NCBI GenBank assembly: GCA_963749575.1
Contig: CAVVNM010000014.1
Coordinates: forward strand, 372,001 to 436,000
DNA: 64,000 bases
Source of the DNA: JAMXLO01 sp963749575
Lineage (GTDB): Bacteria > Pseudomonadota > Alphaproteobacteria > Acetobacterales > Acetobacteraceae
Reading direction: 5' to 3'
A model generated the notes under the pieces. That model saw nothing but the letters and a program-made list of their open reading frames with translations. It did no database searches and was not told the DNA's origin. Position 1 is the stretch's first letter; the number at the start of each line of letters is the position of its first letter. Both the position numbers and the translations under genes were made by a program. Positions 36,425 through 45,197 of this stretch are shown here, piece after piece.

Positions 36425-37654
36425 TCACGCGTGCACGAACGGGCAGCCACCGTCCGACAGCGGGCGGAAGGCCTGGTCGGCGGGCGTGCTGCCGGCGAGC
36501 TTGTAGACATCGCCCGGGCCGCGTGATTCGTCGGGGCGCTTCACCTCCCACAGATAGGCCGGATGCAGCTTGCGGCCGTCCTCACGGATCGATCCGGGAC
36601 CGAAGCAGTCATCATCGGTCGGCAGCCGCTTCATCGCGTCAACGACCTCGCGTCCCGATGCCTTGGCACGCGCCACGCCGATCGCCTGCACAGTCTTCAG
36701 ATAGTGCAGCGTGCCGGCGTAGTCGCCGGCGTGCAGCATGTTGGGAAAACTACCCGCCCCCAGCCGTGGTTTGACGCGGTGGTAGAAGGCGCGGGTGCGG
36801 TCGTTGAAGTCCCAGTAGAAGTTCTCGGTGATGGTCAGTCCCTGCGCCACCGGCAGGCCCATGCTGAGCACATCGGTGATGAAGCCGGTCATGCCGACCA
36901 CGCGCGCCTGCTTGGTCAGGCCGAACTCCTGCGCCTGCTTGATGAAGTTCACCTCGTCGGTGCCACCGATCGCGAATGCCACCACCTGCGCGTTGCTGCC
37001 GGCGGCCTGCACGATGAACGAGGAGAAGTCGGTGGTTTCCGGGAACGGAAAGATCGTGGCGCCCAGCACCTGACCGCCGGCGGCCTCGATGAACTTCGTC
37101 GCATCGCCCTGCAACGCCTTGCCATAGGCGTAGTTCGGCGTGACGAAGAACCAGCTTTTGCCGCCGGCCTTGATCACCTGTGTGGTGGAGGAATGCGACA
37201 GGTTCCAGGTGTCGTAGGTCCAGTGCACCAGGTTGCGCGAGCAGGATGGCCCGGTAAGCACCGAACTGCCGGCCGAGGTGTTGACGCACACCTTGTTCTT
37301 GTCGGTGATGATGGTGGTGGCAGCAAGCGCGACGGCGGAGTTGGTGACGTTCAGCACCATATCGACGCCGCTTTCGTCGAACCAGGAACGCAGGATCGAC
37401 ACCGCGACATCGGGTTTGTTCTGGTGGTCGGCGCTGATGGTGGCCACCTTGATGTCGGGATTGGCGGCGGTGAACTCGGCAACTGCCTGCGCCAGGCAGG
37501 CGACGCTGGTCGGACCGTTGATGTCGCGGAACGGCCCCGAGAAGTCGGTGAGGAGGCCGATACGGATGGTGGCGGACTGCGCGCGGGCACGGCGACGGCC
37601 GCTCGCGAGCGTAGCCGCGCCGGCGGCGAACGCGGCACGTCTGGTGAGCTGCAT
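36425..37654 (-). CDS. branched-chain amino-acid-type ABC substrate-binding protein (Tat-type signal, orphan)
   Basis: Peripla_BP_6 family protein of 409 residues. The N-terminus TRRAAFAAGAATLASG with a second basic patch (RRRARA) fits a Tat or Sec signal. The mature domain begins TIRIGLLTDFSGPF. The family segments are VDMVLNVTNSAVALAA and KSWFFVTPNYAYGKAL. No transporter partner is nearby. It lies directly upstream of the RluB-type gene on the same strand and 18 bp behind the C26 hydrolase gene. A link to glutamine- or amide-type ligands is possible but unproven. Confidence 0.9.
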   Translation of the reverse strand: MQLTRRAAFAAGAATLASGRRRARAQSATIRIGLLTDFSGPFRDINGPTSVACLAQAVAEFTAANPDIKVATISADHQNKPDVAVSILRSWFDESGVDMVLNVTNSAVALAATTIITDKNKVCVNTSAGSSVLTGPSCSRNLVHWTYDTWNLSHSSTTQVIKAGGKSWFFVTPNYAYGKALQGDATKFIEAAGGQVLGATIFPFPETTDFSSFIVQAAGSNAQVVAFAIGGTDEVNFIKQAQEFGLTKQARVVGMTGFITDVLSMGLPVAQGLTITENFYWDFNDRTRAFYHRVKPRLGAGSFPNMLHAGDYAGTLHYLKTVQAIGVARAKASGREVVDAMKRLPTDDDCFGPGSIREDGRKLHPAYLWEVKRPDESRGPGDVYKLAGSTPADQAFRPLSDGGCPFVHA

Positions 37655-37672
37655 TTACCTTCCCCCGTGGCG

Positions 37673-38392
37673 TCAATCCGCTTTGCAGGCGGCGATCAGT
37701 GCGTCGAACATGCGGCGGTCGCCGGGATCGATGAAGAACTCAGGATGCCACTGCACGCCGAGACAGAAGCGGTAGCGTGCGTCCTCAACACCTTCGATCA
37801 CGTTGTCCGGCGCGACCGCGTTCACCACGGCGAACGGGCCGGGATCGCGCACTGCCTGATGATGCGCCGAGTTCACCCGCATTTCGGCGGTGCCGACGAT
37901 GCGATGCAGCAGCGTGCCGCTGCGGATTGCGACCGGATGTCCAGGTTCGTGGCGCGGATTGAGTTGCTCGTGCTCGAGCGCATCGGCGAACGCGTCGGGA
38001 ATGTGCTGGATCAGTGTGCCACCCAGCGCCACCGCCAGAAGCTGCTCGCCGCCGCAGATGCCAAGTACCGGCATGTTGCGCGCCAGCGCGCCATTGGTGA
38101 GCGCAAGTTCGGCCGTGGTGCGACCTTCCTTCAGGGTAACCGTCGTGTGGCGGTCGGCATCGCCGTACAGCGCGGGATCGACATCGAAGGCGCCGCCGGT
38201 GACGACGAGTGCATCCAGGCGGTCGAGATAGTCGGCCGCCAGCGACGCTTGGTGCGGCAGCGCAATCGGCAGACCGCCCGCTGCGGCGATGGCGTCGGCG
38301 TAGTTCTGCCGGATCGCATACCAGGGGTATTTCGAGTAGCCGCCGGGCGGCTCGGAATCCAGAGTGACGCCGATGATGGGCCGTTTATTCAT
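37673..38392 (-). CDS. class C26 gamma-glutamyl hydrolase (PuuD-like)
   Basis: Class I glutamine-amidotransferase-like hydrolase of 239 residues. The nucleophile Cys lies in LGICGGEQLLAVALGG, and the His-Glu pair lies in GVQWHPEFF. DALVVTGGAFDVDPALYG is typical of the PuuD/peptidase C26 group, which frees GABA or glutamate from gamma-glutamyl conjugates. The length and N-terminus (RPIIGVTLDSE) agree. The binding protein just downstream may carry its substrate or product. Puu pathway partners (puuA, puuB, puuC) are absent here. The role in putrescine breakdown is therefore open. Confidence 0.88.
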   Translation of the reverse strand: MNKRPIIGVTLDSEPPGGYSKYPWYAIRQNYADAIAAAGGLPIALPHQASLAADYLDRLDALVVTGGAFDVDPALYGDADRHTTVTLKEGRTTAELALTNGALARNMPVLGICGGEQLLAVALGGTLIQHIPDAFADALEHEQLNPRHEPGHPVAIRSGTLLHRIVGTAEMRVNSAHHQAVRDPGPFAVVNAVAPDNVIEGVEDARYRFCLGVQWHPEFFIDPGDRRMFDALIAACKAD

Positions 38393-38454
38393 GACGTGAT
38401 CGCTGGTCCGTCCTGTTCGCGATCAGTGTATCAGCAAAGTCGTCGATTGACACG

Positions 38455-41391
38455 TCATCGGGTTTCAGCTTCGGCGGTCTGTGCTGTTGTGGTTAAGCGG
38501 GTGCGTGGCAGGCGGATCGCGAATTCGGTGAACTCGCCGACCCTGCTGTCGACGTCGATCGTGCCGCCATGCTGCTGGGTGACGATGTCGTAGCTGATCG
38601 ACAAGCCAAGTCCGGTGCCCTCGCCGGTCGGCTTGGTGGTGAAGAACGGCTGGAACAGCTTGTCCCTGATCTCCGGAGCGATTCCGACGCCGTTGTCGCG
38701 CACCCGCACTTCGACCGCGTCGCCCAGATCGCGCGTTGCCACGGTCAGGGTCGGATGGAAGTCCGCCTCCGCGCCGTCGCGCTGCCGCTTGGAGGCCGCA
38801 TAGAACCCATTGCCGATCAGGTTGATGATGACACGGTTCATTTCCTGCGGGACCAATTGGACCCGACCGAGGCTCTGGTCGTAATTGCGTTCAAGGGTGA
38901 TATCGAAGGCCTGATCCTGCGCGCGCGCACCGTGATAGGCGAGGTTCAGTGCTTCCTCGACGAGGTTGTTGAGGTCGACCTCGCGACGCTCGCTGCTGAC
39001 CCCGCGCGAGTGTTCCAGCATACTTTTGACGATGCCGTCGGCGCGTTTACCGTGCTCGGCAATCTTGCCGAGGTTGCCGGTCAGCATTGCGATCGTCTCG
39101 TCGATCACGGCGCGCCTGTCGCCGTCGAGCGCGGCCATCGCCGGTTCGGCGGCCTCCTTCAATTCGTCGAGCAATTCAACCGACAATCCGGCGAAGTTGT
39201 TGACGAAGTTGAGCGGGTTCTTGATCTCGTGGGCGATGCCGGCGGTCAATTGGCCGAGCGATGCCATCTTCTCCGCCTGGATCAGACTGGCCTGCGCTGC
39301 CTTCAGGTCACGATACGCGGCCTCGGCAGCGTCACGGGCCGCACGGATTTCGGCCTCGCTGCGTTTCCGCTCGGTGATGTCAGTGTAGATCAACACGAAC
39401 CCACCATCGGGCACCGGATTGCGGCGGACCTCGATCACGCGGCCATCCGGCCGATTTCGCTCGAATGCATGGTGCTCTCGCATATGCTGTTGGAGACGAC
39501 GAAGCTGCGTCTCCGTGTCGACGCCCAGACCGAACTCACCACGTTCGGTGAGATAGCGGATATACTCGGCGTAGGTCAGCCGCTCGGCGAGAACTCCATC
39601 GGGCACATCGAGGAGTTCTTGAAACTTGCGGTTCCATGCTACGAGTCGTGGCGTTTCGTCGAACATGGCGACCCCGTCGCCCATGTTCTCGAATGTAACG
39701 CGAAGTTCTTCCTGGCGCTGGCCGATTTCATCAAGTAGGCGTGCGTTTTCCATCGCGACGACCGCCTGGGCGGCGAAGTTTTCCAACAGCGCAATCTCCT
39801 TGTCGGAAAACAGCCGGACCTCTACCCGCATTGCGGTGATGAAGCCGAGCAATTTGCTGTCCTTGCGCAATGGCACCCATAGAGAGGTCCGTACATTCGT
39901 GTTGTCGGCCAGGCTGCGTGCCGCCTCATGGTCACCTACGGCGACCACCCTTACATCCGGAATGTGGACAACCCGTTCGCCATCCAAAAGTCGTCGAGAA
40001 TACACGTTGATACCGAACCCCTGCCGTAACAACAAGGCATGACTGTCAGGTAGACCACGTGTCGAAACGGCGCGGAAACTCTCACCATCGAAAACCACCA
40101 AGGTTCCAATGACAGCACCGCAGAGGCTGTGTGCTTTTTCCAGAATTGCCTCGAACACGGGCACCAGATTGCCGGGCGACGCGTTGATCACCTGCAACAC
40201 CTCAGCGGTCGCAGTCTGCTGCTCCAAAGCCTCGCGCTGTTCGGTCAGCAGACGTGCGTTCTCCATCGCGATCACCGCCTGGGCGGCGAAGTTCTGCAAT
40301 AGCGCTGTCTGTTTGTCGGAAAACGGACGGACTTCCCGTCGGTAGATGACGAAATGACCGAGAAATGCATTGTCCTTGCGCAGCGGGACCGCGAGCAGGG
40401 TGCGGCCGCCACCCAGCTCGACAAGAGCGCGGCGGGTCGGATCGCCAGACCGGTAGGCCTGATCCGCCACGGCATCTGCAATATGGACCACCGACTCGCC
40501 ACCCAGCAGACGGCCGGGCGCGTTTTCTGGACCGACCGGATGTGGCGTTCGTGTCAAGAACTCCGCGTACGCCGGCGGCACGCCACGCAGCGCCGCCGCA
40601 TGAGCCAGCTTTCCATCATAGGTCCAAAGGACACCGAAAGCGGCGTCGCACAATCCCAAAGCCTTGTCGAGCATCGCATCGAAAACCGGTGCCAGTTCAC
40701 CACGCGAGTCGGTGATGACCTGCAGCACCTCGGCGGTGGCGGTCTGCTGCTCCAAGGCCTCGCGTGTCTCGGTGATCAGCCGTGCGTTCTCCATCGCGAT
40801 CGCCGCCTGGGCGGCGAAGCTCTGCAACAGCGCGATCTGCTTTTCGGTGAACGGCCGCACTTCCTGGCGGTAGGCGCAGACGGCGCCAAGCAGGGTCCTC
40901 TCCTTGTGCAGGGCAACCAGCACATTCGTATGGGCACCGGCGAGGTCCACGAGCGGGCGCGCGCCCGCGGTTTCGAGGTAGGCAACCTCCCGAGCCACAT
41001 CTTCGAAATAAACGACGTCCTTGCCGGCGAAAAGCTGTGACAGGCCGGCCCGCCCTCCTGGCTGAGGGACAATCGCTCTTCCGGCCATATACTCGGCGAA
41101 ACGGGGCGGCGCACCGTGCAAGGCGACTGCACGGAACGCCTCGCCGTCATAAGTGTACAAGATGCCGAAATGGAAATCGCAGAGCCGTCTCGCTTTTTCC
41201 AGTATCGCGTCGAACACCGGAGCGAGATCGCCGGGCGAAGAATTGATGACTTGCAACACCTCGGCGGTGGCGATCTGTTGGGCCAGCGCTTCATCGAGCC
41301 TTTGTTGCAACTCCGCGTTGGCACGTAGAAGACTGGCCACCAACGTGTCGGGCGTCTCGGTCGTGTCGCCGGCCCGCAATGAATTGCTCAC
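38455..41391 (-). CDS. triple-GAF, PAS sensor histidine kinase
   Basis: Soluble sensor kinase of 978 residues from GTG 41391, with no membrane helix or signal. There are three GAF domains at about 45-205, 225-390 and 408-570, each preceded by nearly the same coiled linker (EALEQQTATAEVLQVI). A PAS domain follows at about 580-695 and a coiled coil at about 695-715. The dimerisation helix has His721 in GIAHEIKNPLNF, followed by N, G1 (DNGVGIAPE) and G2 (GEGTGLGLSIS) boxes. The near-identical linkers and domain edges show internal duplication. No response regulator adjoins. Such kinases often sense small ligands or redox state, but the signal is unknown. Confidence 0.93.
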   Translation of the reverse strand: MSNSLRAGDTTETPDTLVASLLRANAELQQRLDEALAQQIATAEVLQVINSSPGDLAPVFDAILEKARRLCDFHFGILYTYDGEAFRAVALHGAPPRFAEYMAGRAIVPQPGGRAGLSQLFAGKDVVYFEDVAREVAYLETAGARPLVDLAGAHTNVLVALHKERTLLGAVCAYRQEVRPFTEKQIALLQSFAAQAAIAMENARLITETREALEQQTATAEVLQVITDSRGELAPVFDAMLDKALGLCDAAFGVLWTYDGKLAHAAALRGVPPAYAEFLTRTPHPVGPENAPGRLLGGESVVHIADAVADQAYRSGDPTRRALVELGGGRTLLAVPLRKDNAFLGHFVIYRREVRPFSDKQTALLQNFAAQAVIAMENARLLTEQREALEQQTATAEVLQVINASPGNLVPVFEAILEKAHSLCGAVIGTLVVFDGESFRAVSTRGLPDSHALLLRQGFGINVYSRRLLDGERVVHIPDVRVVAVGDHEAARSLADNTNVRTSLWVPLRKDSKLLGFITAMRVEVRLFSDKEIALLENFAAQAVVAMENARLLDEIGQRQEELRVTFENMGDGVAMFDETPRLVAWNRKFQELLDVPDGVLAERLTYAEYIRYLTERGEFGLGVDTETQLRRLQQHMREHHAFERNRPDGRVIEVRRNPVPDGGFVLIYTDITERKRSEAEIRAARDAAEAAYRDLKAAQASLIQAEKMASLGQLTAGIAHEIKNPLNFVNNFAGLSVELLDELKEAAEPAMAALDGDRRAVIDETIAMLTGNLGKIAEHGKRADGIVKSMLEHSRGVSSERREVDLNNLVEEALNLAYHGARAQDQAFDITLERNYDQSLGRVQLVPQEMNRVIINLIGNGFYAASKRQRDGAEADFHPTLTVATRDLGDAVEVRVRDNGVGIAPEIRDKLFQPFFTTKPTGEGTGLGLSISYDIVTQQHGGTIDVDSRVGEFTEFAIRLPRTRLTTTAQTAEAETR

Positions 41392-41628
41392 CGGTGCACC
41401 TGGCGGGCGGGTTCGACCAAAGCGTGATCGTCTCCCATGCTCCCATCCCCCTGAGCGGCATCGACGCGACCGAGGAGCAATAAATCAGCCAAGGACGACG
41501 ATATCGCCGTGCCTTTTGAGTTGCCAGCGGCAGCCGGCAAGACGGCCGCTGGTCGGGATCACAAACCGAGCGGCTATCTTCGTGCATCTCCAGCATGACA
41601 GAAATCGTCTCGCAATGACAGGTTGCGC

Positions 41629-42204
41629 CTAGTCTGCCGCGCCGCGACCAGGCATGGCCGTCAACGGCGACTTCTCACCTTCCGGCACGCCGATCTCGTG
41701 CGCGTTCAGCGTCAGCGCGACCATGGCGTAATAGCCGATCAGCGCGGTCAGTTCGACGATGCCGGCGGTGCCGTGAGCATCGAGGATGCGCTGATAGGTC
41801 GCGTCGCCGACGCGGTGGTCGCGCAGCAGCTCGATCGCATAGTCGTGGATCGCCTGTTCGTCCGCAGCGGGAAATATGCCTCCGCCGTGGCGCAGCGTTT
41901 CGATGGTCTGCTCGGACAGGCCAGCCTTGCGCGCTTCGCCCTCGTGCGAGAACCACTCGAACTGGCAGTCCCAGTAGCGACCGGTGAGCAGGATGACGAA
42001 CTCGCGCAGGCGCGGCTCGAAGCTCGAGTTGAAACGCAGCACAAGCCCGAGATCGGACCATTTCTCCGCGAGGTCGGGGCGGTGCATCGCGGCGGCCAGC
42101 GGTCCCACCGGTGGCGAACGGCGGGGACCCGACATCATCGCGTCGTATACGCGGCGCTGCGCGTCGGTCATGGTGGTCGCGGTAACCAGGGGGATGCGGG
42201 GCAT
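41629..42204 (-). CDS. carboxymuconolactone decarboxylase/AhpD-like protein
   Basis: All-alpha protein of 191 residues in the CMD/AhpD superfamily. It begins MPRIPLVTATTMTDAQRRVYD. The core reads RLREFVILLTGRYWDCQFEW, where peroxidase-active AhpD proteins have a CxxC. Here a single Cys (WDCQFEW) precedes FSHEGEARKAGLSEQ, so a disulfide redox cycle is unlikely. A role as a decarboxylase or isomerase of a small lactone, or a stress protein, is possible. A perfect GGAGGA stands before the ATG. It is divergent from tadA with only 33 bp between. The 237-bp gap to the triple-GAF kinase holds a 7-bp stem (41525-41551) and no gene. Confidence 0.88.
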   Translation of the reverse strand: MPRIPLVTATTMTDAQRRVYDAMMSGPRRSPPVGPLAAAMHRPDLAEKWSDLGLVLRFNSSFEPRLREFVILLTGRYWDCQFEWFSHEGEARKAGLSEQTIETLRHGGGIFPAADEQAIHDYAIELLRDHRVGDATYQRILDAHGTAGIVELTALIGYYAMVALTLNAHEIGVPEGEKSPLTAMPGRGAAD

Positions 42205-42237
42205 CGGGTTTCCTCCATTGTTTGGGAACAGTGTGGC

Positions 42238-42678
42238 ATGACGCCGATGGAGATCGCACTGGCCGAGGCGCGCGCGGCGGCGACGCGCGGCGAGGTGCCG
42301 GTGGGCGCGGTGGTGCTCGACGGCAGCGGTGCGGTGCTGGCGCGTGCGGGCAACGAGGTGGAGGCGCGGCACGATCCGACGGCGCATGCCGAGATGCTGG
42401 CGTTGCGGGCGGCGGCCGCGGCGCGGAGGGAGACGCGGCTGCCGGATTGCGAGCTGGTGGTGACGCTGGAGCCGTGCCCGATGTGCGCGCAGGCCGCCAG
42501 CCTGTTCCGGGTGCGGCGGCTGGTGTTCGGGGCATACGATCCGAAGGGCGGCGGCGTGGAGCATGGCGCGCGGGTGTTCGATGCCGCGTCGTGCCTGCAC
42601 CGGCCGGAGGTGGTGGGAGGGATGCGCGAGGGCGAAGCCGTGGCGTTGCTGCAGGCATTTTTCGCGGCGCGACGATAG
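42238..42678 (+). CDS. tadA: tRNA-specific adenosine deaminase
   Basis: Converts A34 to inosine in tRNA-Arg(ACG), an essential step for reading CGN codons. The product has 146 residues. The zinc deaminase motif is His50-Ala-Glu52 (TAHAEM), with Cys80 and Cys83 in EPCPMC. The substrate loop and C-terminal FFAARR fit TadA. The start is the ATG at 42238; a later in-frame ATG four codons on is possible. The 33-bp spacer to the divergent AhpD-like gene leaves little room for two promoters. Small size and full motif make this a safe call. Confidence 0.95.
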   Translation: MTPMEIALAEARAAATRGEVPVGAVVLDGSGAVLARAGNEVEARHDPTAHAEMLALRAAAAARRETRLPDCELVVTLEPCPMCAQAASLFRVRRLVFGAYDPKGGGVEHGARVFDAASCLHRPEVVGGMREGEAVALLQAFFAARR

Positions 42679-42699
42679 CATAGGGGCCGCTCGCCTGCT

Positions 42700-42729
42700 T
42701 TGACCGCTTTGCCCGGCTGCTGCTACGCT
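42700..42729 (+). promoter_or_regulatory. sigma-70-like promoter for the binding-protein gene
   Basis: TTGACC (42700-42705), an 18-bp spacer and TACGCT (42724-42729) lie 52 bp before the ATG of the next gene and just after the tadA stop. It is a plausible promoter by sequence only. Confidence 0.5.
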
Positions 42730-42781
42730 TTGGCAACAGGGAGGCCACAGAACGTCCTGATCGCTGCAAGGGAGACTGGCC

Positions 42782-44038
42782 ATGACCAATTCGATCCATC
42801 GTCTGAACCGTCGCACCATCCTGGCGCTCGGCGGCGCCGCGATTGCGACCGTTTCCCTGTCGCGGGGGCACGCCGCGGACAAGGTGCTGCGCATCCCGAT
42901 CAACATGCCGTTCACCGGCGAGGAAGCCGAGGGCGCGGCGCTGATCAAGAACGGTGCCTACCTCGCAATCGACGAGATCAACGCGAAGGGTGGGGTGGCC
43001 GGCTACACGTTCGAGCCGGTGCTCATGGATGACGGTACCGCCAACGCCGGCGGTTACGATCCGGGCCAGGCGGCAACCAATGCGCGGAAGATGGTCAATG
43101 ACCCGCTGGCACTGGTCGCGCTCGGGCCATACAACAGCGGTTCCGGCAAGGCGATGTCGCCGATCCTGAGCGCCGGCAATCTGGCGATCATTACGCCCAC
43201 CTCCACCAACCCCGACATCACCGATCCGAAGTTCGCGCAGATCTATCGCCCGCAGGGTCCGGCGATCTATTTCCGCACCGTCTCCACCGACGCGTTCCAG
43301 GGGCCGAACATGGCCAATTTCTACGCGCAGGTGTTGAAGGTGCCGACGGTCTACGTGCTGGATGACGGCGGCGCCTATGGCGTCGGTATCGCCGACACGT
43401 TCGAGGCGCAGGCGCGCAAGAAGGGGATCAACGTGCTGGGCCGCGATCGGCTGGACCCGAAGGCGGCCGACTATTCCTCGGTGTTCACCAAGATCAAGTC
43501 GCTGGGCGCCGCGTCGCTGTATTACGGCGGCAATCCGCAGGCCGGCATCAAGGTGATCAAGCAGTCCTACGATTTCCTGCCCAACATCGCGAAGGGCGGC
43601 GGGGACGGTGTCTACGAGCCGGAAATGTTGGGCGGCGGCGGATTCCCGGCGGCCGAAGGCTGGTATGCGACGATCGCCGCGCCGCATCTGCTGGACGATC
43701 CGAACTCGGCCCCTTGGGTGAAACGCTACGTCGAGAAGAATGGCAAGCAGCCGAACGACTATTGCATCACCGCCTATGACGCGGTGCTGGTGATCGCCGA
43801 CGCGCTCGAGCGCGTGGTGAAGTCCGGCCAGACGCCAACCCGGGCGACAATGCGCGATGCGATCGAGGCGACCAAGATCGATACGCTGCAGGGCACGGTG
43901 TCATTCGACAAGAACGGCGATCTGGCCTCGCGCATCATCAGCGTGTTTCAGATCAAGCACGACACCGCGTACCCGCAGAACGACATGGCGCACCAGTTCA
44001 AGTATATCGGCGTGGCGCCACAGGACCCCGGAGCGTAG
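42782..44038 (+). CDS. branched-chain amino-acid-type ABC substrate-binding protein (orphan)
   Basis: Peripla_BP_6 family protein of 418 residues. A twin-arginine-like signal (LNRRTILALGGAAIATVSLS) is cleaved near GHAA-D. The mature segment reads KVLRIPINMPFTGEEAEGAAL with a long periplasmic domain (TPTSTNPDITDPKFAQIYRP). AGGGAGA precedes the ATG. It is the third LivK-like protein here without any permease gene, so it may share a transporter encoded elsewhere or act in signalling. The ligand is unknown. A promoter is seen at 42700-42729. Confidence 0.9.
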   Translation: MTNSIHRLNRRTILALGGAAIATVSLSRGHAADKVLRIPINMPFTGEEAEGAALIKNGAYLAIDEINAKGGVAGYTFEPVLMDDGTANAGGYDPGQAATNARKMVNDPLALVALGPYNSGSGKAMSPILSAGNLAIITPTSTNPDITDPKFAQIYRPQGPAIYFRTVSTDAFQGPNMANFYAQVLKVPTVYVLDDGGAYGVGIADTFEAQARKKGINVLGRDRLDPKAADYSSVFTKIKSLGAASLYYGGNPQAGIKVIKQSYDFLPNIAKGGGDGVYEPEMLGGGGFPAAEGWYATIAAPHLLDDPNSAPWVKRYVEKNGKQPNDYCITAYDAVLVIADALERVVKSGQTPTRATMRDAIEATKIDTLQGTVSFDKNGDLASRIISVFQIKHDTAYPQNDMAHQFKYIGVAPQDPGA

Positions 44039-44085
44039 CCGAGCTACGCGCGTTTGTTTCGCCGGGCCGCGGCAGCGCGCGCGCA

Positions 44086-45189
44086 TCAAGCATTGCACAG
44101 CGCATCGATGGCCGCCTGCATGCGAGCCTGCGAGAGATCGCCGGCATCACGATCCAGCATCATGTAGCGCTGCCGACGAGACTGCGCGAGCAGGTAGAAC
44201 CATGGACGCGGCAACGTCTCGCCGTCCAGCCTCAGATTCAGCTCCAGCACACGCAATGTGCTCGGACCAAAAAGAATGTTGGTCAGGCCCGACCCATGTA
44301 CGCCGATAACACACTCGGCATTGAACAGCGCCTCGGCCTGCGCGTGGAAATCGAGTTCATGCGGATGCAGTGCGGTGAAGCCGTACCGGCTGGCCAGCTC
44401 CTCGACCAGCCTGGCTTCCGCCGCATCGATGCGCGTGTCACCCGCGCGGGCGCGCGAAAGCAGCAGGCGTCGCGGCAAGTCCGGACGTACCCGCAGTCCG
44501 CGCCGAACGTGCGCGAACACTTCCTGGAACGCATCGAGGTAGGTGAGGTCGGTGGGTTCGTCTGGCTTGGTCCAGAACATCCGGATCGCGCCGGCGCGAT
44601 AAAGCCCCGGCGGCAGCAGGCGCACTTTCCCTGCCAGCCCGAACGCGTCGAGCGACTGCTGCCATGAGGTCGCGCTGAACGCGACCGACTGCCGCGTCCA
44701 GTACTCCGGGAATACGATCTGCGTGGGTTCGCCGAGGAACCTGGTGGCGATCGCTGATCGTCCGAGGGCGAAACAGAGCCAGTGATACCAGTTCGCCCAG
44801 CCACCATCGAAGCCGAGGAACACGTCATCCAGCACGATTTGGGATTGCGGCAGATCGATCGGCCGTTGCGACACCGAGCGATCCGTCAACCGCGTGAACA
44901 TCGCCGTCTCGCGGACCGCGTTGCGGTCGCGGGTCAGCACCAGGCCGTCCAGTCGATCGCCGACCGCGAACCACCCGTTCCGTATCGTGACCATGTCCAA
45001 CCGGACGGCCGGTATCAGCGGCTGGGACCGCTCGCGTGGCCGGAATCGGGGCAGACGCGACGCCAGATTTGCAAGGTCCTGCGTCTCATATGCTGGCAGC
45101 GGCGGACGGAATGCGCCCTTCGAAGGCTGCAATATCACCAACTGCCGCTCCTGGCATTCGTCCACGCCGATGCGGCCGGCCAGGTGCAT
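44086..45189 (-). CDS. glycosyltransferase family 61 protein (DUF563)
   Basis: Predicted glycosyltransferase of 367 residues from ATG 45189; the open frame runs to 45252 inside purD. The GT61 blocks are WANWYHWLCFALGRS, then FTALHPHELDFHAQAEALF and the conserved GVHGSGLTNILF near the C-terminus. It has no signal peptide or membrane helix, so it acts in the cytoplasm on a sugar-nucleotide donor, probably for capsule or lipopolysaccharide. It starts 9 bp downstream of the purD stop and is likely co-transcribed. No other polysaccharide genes surround it, so the acceptor is unknown. Confidence 0.85.
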   Translation of the reverse strand: MHLAGRIGVDECQERQLVILQPSKGAFRPPLPAYETQDLANLASRLPRFRPRERSQPLIPAVRLDMVTIRNGWFAVGDRLDGLVLTRDRNAVRETAMFTRLTDRSVSQRPIDLPQSQIVLDDVFLGFDGGWANWYHWLCFALGRSAIATRFLGEPTQIVFPEYWTRQSVAFSATSWQQSLDAFGLAGKVRLLPPGLYRAGAIRMFWTKPDEPTDLTYLDAFQEVFAHVRRGLRVRPDLPRRLLLSRARAGDTRIDAAEARLVEELASRYGFTALHPHELDFHAQAEALFNAECVIGVHGSGLTNILFGPSTLRVLELNLRLDGETLPRPWFYLLAQSRRQRYMMLDRDAGDLSQARMQAAIDALCNA

Positions 45190-45197
45190 CCTGGCCG

